NCBI GenBank assembly: GCA_037447655.1
Contig: JBBHKE010001599.1
Coordinates: 26,401 to 69,771 of the forward strand
Length of the DNA: 43,371 nucleotides
Reading direction: 5' to 3'
Source of the DNA: Zygnema cylindricum
Lineage: Eukaryota > Streptophyta > Zygnematophyceae > Zygnematales > Zygnemataceae
In this document: in pieces, positions 20,161 to 31,924 of the stretch
Position numbering within the stretch: the stretch's first letter is position 1
How the letters are laid out: each line of letters begins with the position of its first letter
Notes under the pieces: model-generated
Database searches by the model: none
Seen by the model: only the letters and a program-made list of their open reading frames with translations
Told to the model about the DNA's origin: nothing
Program-made: the position numbers and the translations under genes

Positions 20161-21006
20161 AATTGTTACCTAAATTACACAAACTCTTAGCAACAACAAG
20201 AATTGTTATCTCACTTACACAAACTTTAAGCGCTAACAAATATGGTTACCTAACTTACACAATCAGTTAGCGATTACAAGAATTGTTACCTAAACTACAC
20301 AAATTAGTAGCGATAGCAAAAATTGTAACCTAAATTACACAAACTGTTTGCGCTAACAGGAATTGTGACCTAACTTACACAAACTGTTAGCAATAACATC
20401 AATTGTTATATAACTTACACAAACTGTTAGCGATAACAAGAATATTTACCTAAATTACACAAATTTTTAGCGATAACACGAATTGTTACCTAACTTACAC
20501 AAAATATTAGCGATAATAAGAATTGTCACCTAACTTACACAAACTATTAGCGATAGTAGGAATTGTTACCTAAATTACACAAACAATTAGCGATAACAAT
20601 AATTCTAACCTAAATTACACAAACTCTTAGCGATAACACGAATTGTTACCTAACTTCCACAAAATGTTAGCGATAACAAAAATGGTAACCTAACTTACAC
20701 AAACTTTTAGCGATAAAAAAAATTGTATCCTAAATTACACAAACTCTTAGCGACAATAAGAATTGTTATCTCCCTTACACAAACTTTAAGCGCTAACAAA
20801 AATGGTCACCTAACTTACACAAACAGAAGCGATAACAAGAATTGTTACCTAAATTACACAAACTCTTAGCGACAAAAATAATTTTTATCTCACTTACACA
20901 AACTGTAAGCGCTAACAAGAATGGTGACCTCACTTACACAAACAGTTAGTTATAACAAGACTTGTTACCTAAATTACACAATCTGTTAGCGATAACAAGA
21001 ATTACA
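20161..21006 (+). repeat. Satellite segment duplicated at 24514-25359 (copy 1)
   Basis: About 846 bp with offset 4353. Shared rare variants include ATTAGTAGCGATAGC, AATTTTTAGCGATAACACG and the short monomer AACAGAAGCGATAAC. It ends at a phase break (AAGAATTACAAACTATTAG) where about 14 bases of a monomer are missing. Confidence 0.82.
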
Positions 21007-22708
21007 AACTATTAGCGATAGTAGGAATTGTTACCTAAATTACACAAACAATTATCGATAACAATAATTCTAACCTAAATTACACAAACTCTTAGCGACA
21101 ACAAGAATTGTTATCTCACTTACACAAACTTTAAGTGCTAACAAAAATGGTTACCTAAGTTACAAAAACAGTTAGCGATAACAAGAATTGTTACCTAAAC
21201 TACACAAATTGTTAGCGATAGCAAAAATTGTAACCTAAATTACACAAACTGTTTGCGCTAACATGAATTGTGACCTAACTTACACAAACTGTTAGCAATA
21301 ACATCAATTGTGATATAACTTACACAAACTGTTAGCGATAACAAGAATTGTTACCTAACTTACACAAAATATTATTGATAACAAGAATTGTCACCTAACT
21401 TACACAAACTCTTAGCGAAAGTAGGTATTGTTACCTAAATTACACAAAAAATTAACGATGACAATAATTCTAACCTAAATTACACAAACTCTTAGCGATA
21501 ACACGAACTGATACCTAACTTCCACAAAATGTTAGCGATAACAAAATTGGTTACCTAACTTACACAAACTTTTAGCGATAAAAAAAATTGTTACCTAACT
21601 TACACAAACAGTAGCGATAACAAGAATTGTTACCTAAATTACACAAACTGTTAGCGATAACAAGAATTATTATCTAACTTATGGAAACTGTTAGCGCTAA
21701 CAAGAATGGATACCTAAGTTACACAAACTGTTTGCGTTAACAAGAATTGTTACCAAAATTAAAAAACTGGTACTGATAACAAGAATTGTAACCTAAATTA
21801 CACCAACTTTTAACAATAACAAGAAGTGTTACCTAAATTACACAAACTCTTAGCGACAAAAAAAATTGTTATCTCACTTACACAAACTTTAAGCGCTAAC
21901 AAATATAGTTACCTAACTTACACAAACAGTTAGCGAAAACAAGAATTGTAACCTAAATTACACAAACTGTTTGCGCTACCAGGAATTGTGACCTTACTTA
22001 CACAAACTGTTAGCAATAACATGAATTGTTATATAACTTACACAAACTGTTAGCGATAACAAGAATTGTAACCTAAACTACACAAATTGTTAGCGATAGC
22101 AAAAATTGTAACCTAAATTACACAAACTGTTTGCGCTAACAAGAATAATGACCTAACTTACACAAATTGTTAGCAATAACATCAATTGTTATATAACTTA
22201 CACAAACTGTTAGCGATAACAAGAATTGTAACCTAAATTACACAAATTGTTAGCGATAACACGAATTGTCACCTAACTTACACAAACTATTAGTGATAAC
22301 AAGAATTGTCACCTAACTTACACAAACTATAAGCGATAGTAGGAATTGTTACCTAAATTACACAAACAATTATCAATAACAATAATTCTAACCTAAATTA
22401 CACAAACTCTTAGCGATAACACGAATTGTTACCTAACTTACACAAAATGTTAGCGATAACAAAAATGGTTACCTAACTTACACAAACTCTTAGCGACAAC
22501 AAGAATTGTTATCTCACTTACACAAACTTTAAGTGCTAACAAAAATGGTTACCTAAGTTACAGAAACAGTTAGCGATAACAAGAATTGTTACCAAAACTA
22601 CACAAATTGTTAGCGATAGCAAAAATTGTAACCTAAATTACACAAACTGTTTGCGCTAACAGGAATTGTGACCTAACTTACACAAACTGTTAGCAATAAC
22701 ATCAATTG

Positions 22709-23479
22709 TTATATAACTTACACAAACTGTTAGCGATAACAAGAATTGTAACCTAAATTACACAAATTGTTAGCGATAACACAAATTGTTACCTAACTTA
22801 TACAAAATATTAGCGATAACAAGAATTGTCACCTAACTTACACAAACTATTAGCCATAGTAGGAATTGATACCTAAATTACACAAATAATTAGCGATAAC
22901 AATAATTCTAACCTAAATTACACAAACTCTTAGCGATAACACGAATTATTACCTAACTTCCACAAAATGTCAGCGATAACAAAAATGGTAACCTAACTTA
23001 CACAAACTTTTAGCGATAAAAAAAATTGTATCCTAAATTACACAAACTCTTAGCGACAACAAGAATTGTTATCTCCCTTACACAAACTTTAAGCGCTAAC
23101 AAAAATGGTCACCTAACTTACACAAACAGAAGCGATAACAAGAATTGTTACCTAAATTACACAAACTGTTAGCGATAACAAGAATTATTATCTAACTTAT
23201 GCAAACTGTAAGCGCTAACAAGAATGGATACCTAAGTTACACAAACTGTTTGCGATAACAAGAATTGTTACCTAAATTACAAAAACTGTTACTGATAACA
23301 AGAATTGTAACTTAAATTACACCAACTTTTAACAATATTAAGAAGTGTTACCTAAATTACACAAACTCTTAGCGACAAAAAAAATTGTTATCTCACTTAC
23401 ACAAACTTTAAGCGCTAACAAATATAGTTACTTAACTTACACAAACAGTTAGCGAAAACAAGAATGTAACCTAAATTAC
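22709..23479 (+). repeat. 771-bp tandem satellite duplication, copy 1
   Basis: It begins TTATATAACTTACAC and ends CCTAAATTAC. It is followed directly by copy 2, with an out-of-phase junction at 23479/23480 (TAAATTAC|TTATATAAC). The unit is 771 bp, not a multiple of 40. Confidence 0.88.
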
Positions 23480-24250
23480 TTATATAACTTACACAAACTG
23501 TTAGCGATAACAAGAATTGTAACCTAAATTACACAAATTGTTAGCGATAACACAAATTGTTACCTAACTTACACAAAATATTAGCGATAACAAGAATTGT
23601 CACCTAACTTACACAAACTATTAGCGATAGTAGGAATTGTTACCTAAATTACACAAATAATTAGCGATAACAATAATTCTAACCTAAATTACACAAACTC
23701 TTAGCAATAACACGAATTGTTACCTAACTTCCACAAAATGTTAGCGATAACAAAAATGGTAACCTAACTTACACAAACTTTTAGCAATAAAAAAAATTGT
23801 ATCCTAAATTACACAAACTCTTAGCGACAACAAGAAATGTTATCTCCCATACACAAAATTTAAGCGCTAACAAAAATGATCACCTAACTTACACAAACAG
23901 AAGCGATAACAAGAATTATTACCTAAATTACACAAACTGTTAGCGATAACAAGAATTATTATCTAACTTATGCAAACTGTAAGCGCTAAGAAGAATGGAT
24001 ACCTTAGTTACACAAACTGTTTGCGATAACAAGAATTGTTACCTAAGTTACAAAAACTGTTACTGATAACAAGAATTGTAACCTAAATTACACCAACTTT
24101 TAAGAATAACAAGAAGTGTTACCTAAATTACACAAACTCTTAGCAACAAAAAAAATTGTTATCTCACTTACACAAACTTTAAGCGCTAACAAATATAGTT
24201 ACCTAACTTACACAAACAGTTAGCGAAAACAAGAATTGTAACCTAATTTA
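23480..24250 (+). repeat. 771-bp tandem satellite duplication, copy 2
   Basis: Repeats copy 1 monomer by monomer with a few substitutions and a one-base difference near its end. The clean head-to-tail junction makes this the sharpest tandem duplication in the array. Confidence 0.88.
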
Positions 24251-24513
24251 CACAAACTGTTTGCGCTAACAGGAATTGTGACCTTACTTACACAAACTGT
24301 TAGCAATAACATGAATTTTTATATAACTTACACAAACTGTTAGCGATAACACGAATTGTTACCTAACTTACACAAAATTATAGTGATAACAAGAATTATG
24401 ACCTAACTTACACAAACTATTAGAGATAGCAGGAATTGTTACCTAAATTACACAAACAATTAGCGATAACAAGAATTGAAACCTAAATTTCACAAACTTT
24501 TAGCGATAACAGG

Positions 24514-25359
24514 AATTGTTACCTAACTTACACAAACTCTTAGCGACAACAAGAATTGTTATCTCACTTACACAAACTTTAAGCGCTAACAAATATGGTT
24601 ACCTAACTTACACAATCAGATAGCGATTACAAGAATTGTTACCTAAACTACACAAATTAGTAGCGATAGCAAAAATTGTAACCTAAATTACACAAACTAT
24701 TTGCGCTAACAGGAATTGTGACCTAACTTACACAAACTGTTAGCAATAATATCAATTGTTATATAACTTACACAAACTGTTAGCGATAACAAGAATATTT
24801 ACCTAAATTACACAAATTTTTAGCGATAACACGAATTGTTACCTAACTTACACAAAATATTAGCGATAATAAGAATTGTCACCTAACTTACACAAACTAT
24901 TAGCGATAGTAGGAATTGTTACCAAAATTACACAAACAATTAGCGATAACAATAATTCTAACCTAAATTACACAAACTCTTAGCGATAACACGAATTGTT
25001 ACCTAACTTCCACAAAATGTTAGCGATAACAAAAATGGTAACCTAACTTACACAAACTTTTAGCGATAAAAAAAATTGTATCCTAAATTACACAAACTCT
25101 TAGCGACAATAAGAATTGTTATCTCCCTTACACAAACTTTAAGCGCTAACATAAATGGTCACCTAACTTACACAAACAGAAGCGATAACAAGAATTGTTA
25201 CCTAAATTACAAAAACTCTTAGCGACAAAAATAATTGTTATTTCACTTGCACAAACTGTAAGCGCTAACAAGAATGGTGACCTCACTTACACAAACACTT
25301 AGTTATAACAAGACTTGTGACCTAAATTACACAATCTCTTAGCGATAACAAGAATTGTA
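24514..25359 (+). repeat. Satellite segment duplicated from 20161-21006 (copy 2)
   Basis: Second copy at offset 4353. It lacks the phase break that ends copy 1 and continues with normal monomers. Confidence 0.82.
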
Positions 25360-25697
25360 ATCTCAATTACACAAATTGTGAGCGATAACAAAAATTGTCA
25401 CCTAAATTACACAAACAGTTAGCGATAACAACAAATCTTACCTAAATTATACAAACTTTTAGCAACAACAAGAATTGTTATCTCACTTACACAAACTGTT
25501 TGCGCTAACACGAATTGTTACCTAACTTACACAAACTGTTAGCAATAATATGAATTGTTATATAACTTACACAAACTTTTAGCGATAACAAGAATTGTTA
25601 CCTAAATTACACAAACTGTTACTTACATCAATAATTGTTACCTAACTTACACAAACTCTTAGCGACAACAAAAATTGTTATCTCACTTACACATACT

Positions 25698-26357
25698 TGC
25701 AGCTGCTATACAGCAGCGCAGCTGCTATACAGCAGAGCAGCTGCTATACAGCAGAGCATCTGCTATACAGCAGAGCAGCGCAGCAGCGAAGCTGCAACAC
25801 AGACAGGACAAGGCAACCACAATTATATTTGATATGGTCCGTACAGACAACGCAACGTCTGATATTCTTAATGTGATTCTGTACATGATAGAGCAACTGC
25901 GATAGATACGATTCTAGTAAACTTAGTGGGAACTCAATGGTAGCTTAGTGGTAGCTCAGTGGTAGCTCAGTGGTAGCTCAGTATTAGCTTGGCAGCTTGA
26001 CGTACCTCTTAGGTACACTGGTATTGCTGGTACAACGCAAATATAAGACTTAGGACTCATAACATATAATGTATCCAGACTTCCAAGTAGTAAAACTGCA
26101 GACAGTTTTTTGGAAACTTTTGAGTATTATATCTTGAGTGTTGTCAAGTCAATTGTGCTATAACTTTGGGAGTTATCAGTGTTTATTTTACTCTATATTC
26201 TGATAGAGTTTTGTGAGGTTTGGATGCTTGTATAAGAAGTTGTGAGCACTTAAGAACAGCTGTTTGGTAGGATTCTTGATAGCTTCTAAGAGTGTATCAT
26301 GTCTACTTCTACTACTACTGCTGCTCCTCCACCTACACCGGTGGTTGTAGAACAACA
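25698..26357 (+). mobile_element. 5'-truncated solo LTR (Copia-B type)
   Basis: LTR sequence starts abruptly inside the CAG-rich tract (GCAGCTGCTATACAGCAGCG) after satellite ending ACACATACTT. It continues through the 11-bp repeats (25919-25992), a damaged TATA box (GTATAAG near 26230), the gag ATG (26299) and the terminus GTAGAACAACA. The TGTTG end and about 60 further bases are missing. No internal element follows. The 3' flank (TACCTAAGTTACAC, then ACTGTAAGGGATAAC) is the same as that of the solo LTR at 30961-31771, so the two appear to be copies of one insertion. Confidence 0.93.
25919..25992 (+). repeat. 11-bp tandem repeats in the truncated LTR
   Basis: A shorter, more uniform version of the LTR repeat, mainly TAGCTCAGTGG units in a row, each matching the tRNA A-box consensus. 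Confidence 0.78.
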
Positions 26358-27189
26358 TACCTAAGTTACACAAACTGTAAGGGATAACAAGAATTGTTAC
26401 CTAAATTACAAAAACTGTTACCGATTACAAGAATTGTAACCTAAATTACACAAACTGTTAAGGATAACAAGAATTGTTACCTAAATATCACAAACAGTTA
26501 GCGATAACACGAATTGTTATCTCAATTACACAAACTTTAAGCGCTAACAATTTTTTTTACCTAACTCACAGAAACAGTTAGCGATAAAAAAATTTGTACC
26601 TAAATTACACAAACTGTTAGCGATAACAAGAATTGTAACCTAAATTACACAAACTGTTTGCGTTAACAGGAATTGTGACCTAAGTTACACAAACTAATAG
26701 GAATAACATGAATTGTTATATAACTTACACAAACTGTTAGCGATAACAAGAATTGTAACCTAAATTACACAAACTTTTAGCGATAATACGAATTGTTACC
26801 TAACTTACACAAAATGTTAGCGATAACAAGAATTGTTACCTAAACTATACAAACTCTTAGCAACAAAAAGAATTGTTATCTCACTTACACAAACTGTTAG
26901 CGCTAACAAGAGTGGTTACCTAACTCTCGAAAATAGTTAGTTATAACAAGACTTGTTACCTAAATTACACAAACTATAAGCGATAGCAGGAATAGTTACC
27001 TAAATTAGACAAATAATTAGCGATAACAAAAATTGTAACCTAAATTACACAAACTCTTAGCGATAACAGGAATTATTACCTAACTTACACAAAATGTTAG
27101 CGATAACAATAATTGCTACCTAAATTACACAAACTATTAGCGATAACAATAATTGTTACCTCAATTACACAAACACTTAGAGACAACAA

Positions 27190-28715
27190 GAATTGTTATC
27201 TCACTTACACAAACTTTAAGCGCTAACAAAAATGGTTACCTAACTTTCACAAACAGTTAGCGATAACAAGAATTGTTACCTAAATTACACAAACTGTTAG
27301 CGATAACAAGAATTGTATCCTAAATTACACAAACTGTTTGCGCTAACAGGAATTGTGACCTAACTTACACAAACTGTTAGCAATAACATGAATTGTTATA
27401 TAACTTACACAAATTGTTAGCGATAACACGAATTGTTACCTAACTTACACAAAATGTTAGCATTAACAAGAATTGTGACCTATCCTACACAAACTATTAG
27501 CGATAGCAGGAATTGTTACCTAAATTACACAAACAATTAGCGATAACAAGAATTGTATCCTAAATTACACAAACTTTTAGCGATAACACAAATTGTTACC
27601 TAACTTACACAAAATGTTAGCGATAACAAAATTGGTTACCTAACTTACACAAACAGTTAGCGATAAAAAAAATTGTTACCTAAATTACACAAACTGTTAG
27701 CGATAACAAGAATTGTTACCTAAATTACACAAACTCTTAGCGACAACAAGAATTGTAACCTAAATTACACAAACTGTTAGCGATAACAAAAATTGTTACC
27801 TAAATATCACAAAAAGTTAGCGACAACAAGAATTGTTATCTCATTTACACAAACTTTAAGCGCTAACAAAAATGGTTACCTAACTTACACAAACAGTTAG
27901 CGATAATAAGAATTGTTACCTAAATTACACAAATAGTTAGCGATAACAAGAATTGTAACGTAAATTACACAAACATTTAACAAGAACACGAATTGTTACC
28001 TAACTTACACAAAATGTTAGCGATAACAAAAATGGTTACCCAACTTACACAATCAGTTAGCGATAACAAGAATTGTTACCTAAATTACACAAACTGTTAG
28101 CGATAACAAGAATTGTAACCTAAATTACACAAATAGTCAACGATAACAAAAATTTACACCTAAATTACACAAACAGTTAGCGATAACAACAATTGTTACC
28201 TAAATTATACAGACTTTTAGCGATAACAAGAATTGTTACCTAAATTACACAACCTGTTAGCGATTACAAGAATTGTTACCTAAATTATACAAACTCTTAG
28301 CGACAAAAATAATTGTTATCTCACTTACACAAACTGTAAGCGCTAACAAGAATGGTGACTTAACTTATACAAACAGTTAGCTATAACAAGACTTCTTACC
28401 TAAATTACACAATCTGTTAGCGATCACAAGAATTGTAATCTAAATTACACAAATTGTCACCGATAACAAAAATTGTCACCTAAATTACACAAACAGTTAG
28501 CGATAAAAACAATTGTTACCTAAATTATACAAACTTTTAGCGATAACAAGAATTGTTACCTAAATTACACAAAGTGTTAGCGATAACAATAATTGATACC
28601 TAAATTACACAAACTCTTAGCGAAACCAAAAATTGTTATCTCACTTACACAAACTTTAAGCGCTAACAAAAATGGTTACCTAACTTACACAAACAGTTAG
28701 CGATAACAAGAATTC
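27190..28715 (+). repeat. About 1.5-kb satellite segment duplicated at 31925-33450 (copy 1)
   Basis: Offset 4735. Rare variants in the same order in both copies include CTAACTTTCACAAACAG, TTAGCATTAACAAG with GACCTATCCTAC, and CATTTAACAAGAACACG. Small indels occur, for example near 28260-28300 against 33000-33030. Confidence 0.85.
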
Positions 28716-30955
28716 TTACCTAATTTACACAAATTGTTAGTGATAACACAAATTGTTACCTAACTTACACAAAATTATAGTGATAACAAGAATTGTGACC
28801 TAACTTACATAAACTATTAGAGATAGCAGGAATTAATACCTAAATTACACAAACAATTAGCGATAACAAGAATTATAACCTAAATTACACAAACTCTTAG
28901 CGATAACAGGAATTGTTACCTAACTTACACAAACTCTTAGCGACAACAAGAATTGTTATCTCACTTACACAAACTTTAAGTGCTAACAAAAATGGTTACC
29001 TTAGTTAGAGAAACAGTTAGCGATAACAAGAATTGTTACCTAAATTACACAAACTCTTAGCAACAACAAGAATTGTTATCTCACTTACACAAACTTTAAG
29101 CGCTAACAAATTTGGTTACCTAACTTACAGAAATAGTTAGCGATTACAAGAATTGTTACCTAAACTACACAAATTGTTAGCGATAGCAAAAATTGTAACC
29201 TAAATTACACAAACTGTTTGCGCTAACAGGAATTGTGACCTAACTTACACAAACTGTTAGCAATAACATCAATTGTTATATAACTTACACAAACTGTTAG
29301 CGATAACAAGAATTGTAACCTAAATTACACAAATTGTTAGCGATAACACGAATTGTTACCTAACTTACACAAAATATTAGCGATAACAAGAATTGTCACC
29401 TAACTTACACAAACTATTAGCGATAGTAGGAATTGTTACCTAAATTACACAAACAATTATCGATAACAATAATTCTAACCTAAATTACACAAACTCTTAG
29501 CGATAACACGAATTGTTACCTAACTTACACAAAATGTTAGCGATAACAAAAATGGTTACCTAACTTACACATACTTTTAGCGATAAAAAAAATTGTTTCC
29601 TAAATTACACAAACTCTTAGCGACAACAAGAATTATTATCTCACTAACACAAACTTTAAGCGCTAACAAAAATGGTTACCTAACTTACACAAATGGTAGC
29701 GATAACAAGAATTGTTACCTAAATTACACAAACTGTTAGCGATAACAAGAATTGTAACCTAAATTACACAAACTATTTGCGCTAATAGGAATTGTGACCT
29801 AACTTACACAAACAGTTAGCAAAAACATGAATTGTTACCTAACTTCCACAAACTGTTAGCGATAACATGAATTGTTATATAACTTCCACAAACTGTTAGC
29901 GATAAAAAAAATTGTAACCTAAATTACACAAATTGTTAGCGATACCACGAATTATTACCTAATTTAGACAGAATGTTAGCGATAAAAAGAATTGTGACCT
30001 AACTTACACAAACTATTAGCAATAGCAGGAATTGTTACCTAGATTACACAAACAATTAGCGATAAAAAGAATTGTAACCTAAATTACACAAACTCTTAGC
30101 GATAACACGAATTTTTACCTAACTTACACAAAATGTTAGCTATAACAAGAATTGTTACCTAAATTACACAAACTGTTAGCGATAACAAGAATTAATACCT
30201 TAATTACACAAACTCTTAGCAACAACAAAAATTGTTATCTCACTTACACAAACTTTAAGCGCTAACAAAAATGGTTACCTAACTTACACAATTAGTTAGC
30301 GATAACAAGAATTGTTACCTAAATTACACAACCTGTTAGCGATTACAAGAATTGTTACCTAAATAATACAAACTCTTAGCGACAAAAATAATTGTTATCT
30401 CACTTACACAAACTGTAAGCGCTAACAAGAATGGTGACCTCACTTACACAAACAGTTAGTTATAACAAGACTTGTTACCTGACTTACACAAACAGTTAGC
30501 GATAAAAACAATTGTTATCTAAATTACACAAACTGTTAGGGATAACAAGAATTGTTGCCTAAATTACACAAACTCTTAGTGACAACAAGAATTGTTATCT
30601 CACTTACACAAACTTTAAGCGCTCACAAAAATGGTTACCTAACTTACACAAACAGTTAGCAATAACAAAAATTGTTACATAAATTACACAACTTGTTGGC
30701 GATAACAAGAATTGTAACCTAAATTACACAAACTCTTTGCGCTAATAGGAATTGTGACCTTACTTACACAAATTGTTAGCAATAACATGAATTGTTATAT
30801 AACTTACACAAACTGTTAGCAATAACAATAATTGTAACCTAAATATCACAAACACTTAGCGATAACAGGAATTGTTACCTAACTTACACAAACTGTTAGC
30901 GTTAACAGGAATTATTATCTAACTTATGCAAACAGTTAGCGCTAACAAGAATGGA

Positions 30956-30960
30956 TACCT
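30956..30960. other. Target-site duplication of the solo LTR, left copy (TACCT)
   Basis: TACCT before the LTR, repeated at 31772-31776 after it. Confidence 0.93.
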
Positions 30961-31220
30961 TGTTGTCTTTTGGAAAGCTTTCAGTCTCAGAGCAGCGCAA
31001 CAGCGCAGCAACTATACAGCAGAGCAGCTGCTATACGGAAGAGCAGCGCAGCTGCTATATAGCAGAGCAGTTGCTATACAGCAGAGCAGCACAGCAGCAG
31101 AGCAGCGCAGCAGCACAGCAGCGCAACAGCAGAGCAGCGCAGCAGCGAAGCTGCAATACAGACAAGACAACGCAACCACGATTATATTTGATATGGTCCG
31201 TACGGTCAACGCAGCGTCTG

Positions 31221-31248
31221 ATATTCATAATGTGATATTCATAATGTG
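31221..31248 (+). repeat. 14-bp tandem duplication inside the solo LTR
   Basis: ATATTCATAATGTG occurs twice in a row. Other LTR copies have it once (as ATATTCTTAATGTG), so it is specific to this copy. Confidence 0.85.
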
Positions 31249-31290
31249 ATTCTGTACAGATAGAGCAACTGCGATAGAACACTTCTAGTA

Positions 31291-31409
31291 AACTTAGTGG
31301 GTAACTCAGTGGTAACTTAGTGGGTAACTCAGTGGTAGCTTACTGATAGCTCAGTGGTAGCTTAGTGATAGCTTAGTGGTAGCTTGACAGATTAGTGGTA
31401 GCTTGGTGG
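31291..31409 (+). repeat. 11-bp tandem repeats in the intact solo LTR
   Basis: Same length and order as in the Copia-B 3' LTR, including the GACAGATTAGTGG insert. A B-box-like GGTTTGACGTACC follows at 31408-31420. Confidence 0.78.
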
Positions 31410-31642
31410 TTTGACGTACCTCCCAAGTACATTGGCATTACTAGTTCAACACAAGTATAAGACTTAGGACTCAGAACATATTATGAATCCAGGCTTCTAA
31501 GTAGTAAAACTGCAAACAGTTTTTGGGAAACTTCTGAGTATTATATCTTGAGTGTTGTTGGGTCAATTATGCTAAAACTTTGGGAGTTGTCAGTGTTTAT
31601 GCTACTCTATATTCTGATAGAGTTTTGTGAGGTTTGAATGCT

Positions 31643-31649
31643 TATAAAA
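31643..31649 (+). promoter_or_regulatory. TATA box of the solo LTR
   Basis: TATAAAA in GCTTATAAAAGAATTGG, a good TATA match 70 bp upstream of the ATG at 31713. If active it would direct transcription rightward into the satellite. Confidence 0.6.
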
Positions 31650-31712
31650 GAATTGGTGAGCACTTAAGAACAGCTGTTTGGTAGGATTCTTGATAGCTTC
31701 TAAGAGTGTATC

Positions 31713-31778
31713 ATGTCTACTTCTACTACTACTGCTGCTCCTCCACCTACACCGGTGGTTGTAGAACAACATACCTAA
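31713..31778 (+). other. Vestigial gag leader frame running from the LTR into satellite
   Basis: ATG plus 18 further gag codons (ending VVVEQ) cross the LTR end into satellite sequence and stop at TAA after two more codons. The same happens from 26299 in the truncated LTR. A 21-codon remnant; no function is claimed. Confidence 0.6.
31772..31776. other. Target-site duplication of the solo LTR, right copy (TACCT)
   Basis: Matches 30956-30960. The truncated LTR has the same TACCT at 26358-26362. Confidence 0.93.
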
Positions 31779-31924
31779 GTTACACAAACTGTAAGGGATA
31801 ACAAGAATTGTTACCTAAATTACAAAAACTGTTACCGATAACAAGAATTGTAACCTAAATTACACAAACTGTTAGGGATAACAAGAATTGTTACCTAAAT
31901 ATCACAAACAGTTAGCAATAACAG

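Larger units (their letters stand above)
15426..25697 (+). repeat. 40-bp satellite array, block 2 (plus orientation)
   Basis: About 10.3 kb of the same monomer in the same orientation as block 1. Recurrent multi-monomer strings mark higher-order structure. For example, a monomer with CGATAGTAGG is followed by ones with CAATAATTCTAACC and CTCTTAGCGATAACACG; this string recurs about ten times. Three large copied segments are listed separately. Phase breaks occur at 20826, 21005, 23154 and 23479. There is no gene in this stretch. Confidence 0.97.
26358..30960 (+). repeat. 40-bp satellite array, block 3 (plus orientation)
   Basis: About 4.6 kb of the same monomer. It contains the unusual AACAATTTTTTTTACC variant at about 26545, shared with 34200. 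A segment (27190-28715) is copied downstream of the solo LTR. It ends with TACCT, the left TSD copy of the solo LTR. No gene. Confidence 0.96.
30961..31771 (+). mobile_element. Intact solo LTR (Copia-B type)
   Basis: An 811-bp LTR with TGTTGTC...GAACAACA termini and a perfect 5-bp TSD, TACCT, with satellite on both sides. No internal retrotransposon sequence is present. This is the product expected from recombination between the two LTRs of a full element. It has a TATA box at 31643-31649 and the gag start codon at 31713. It differs from Copia-B LTRs at diagnostic sites it shares with the truncated LTR (CTAAGAGTGTATC, CCACCTACACCGG). Confidence 0.96.

Noticed and set aside
25698-26357. A separate full-length element at the truncated LTR
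   Set aside because: Satellite follows directly after the CAACA end, and no gag-pol sequence is present on either side.
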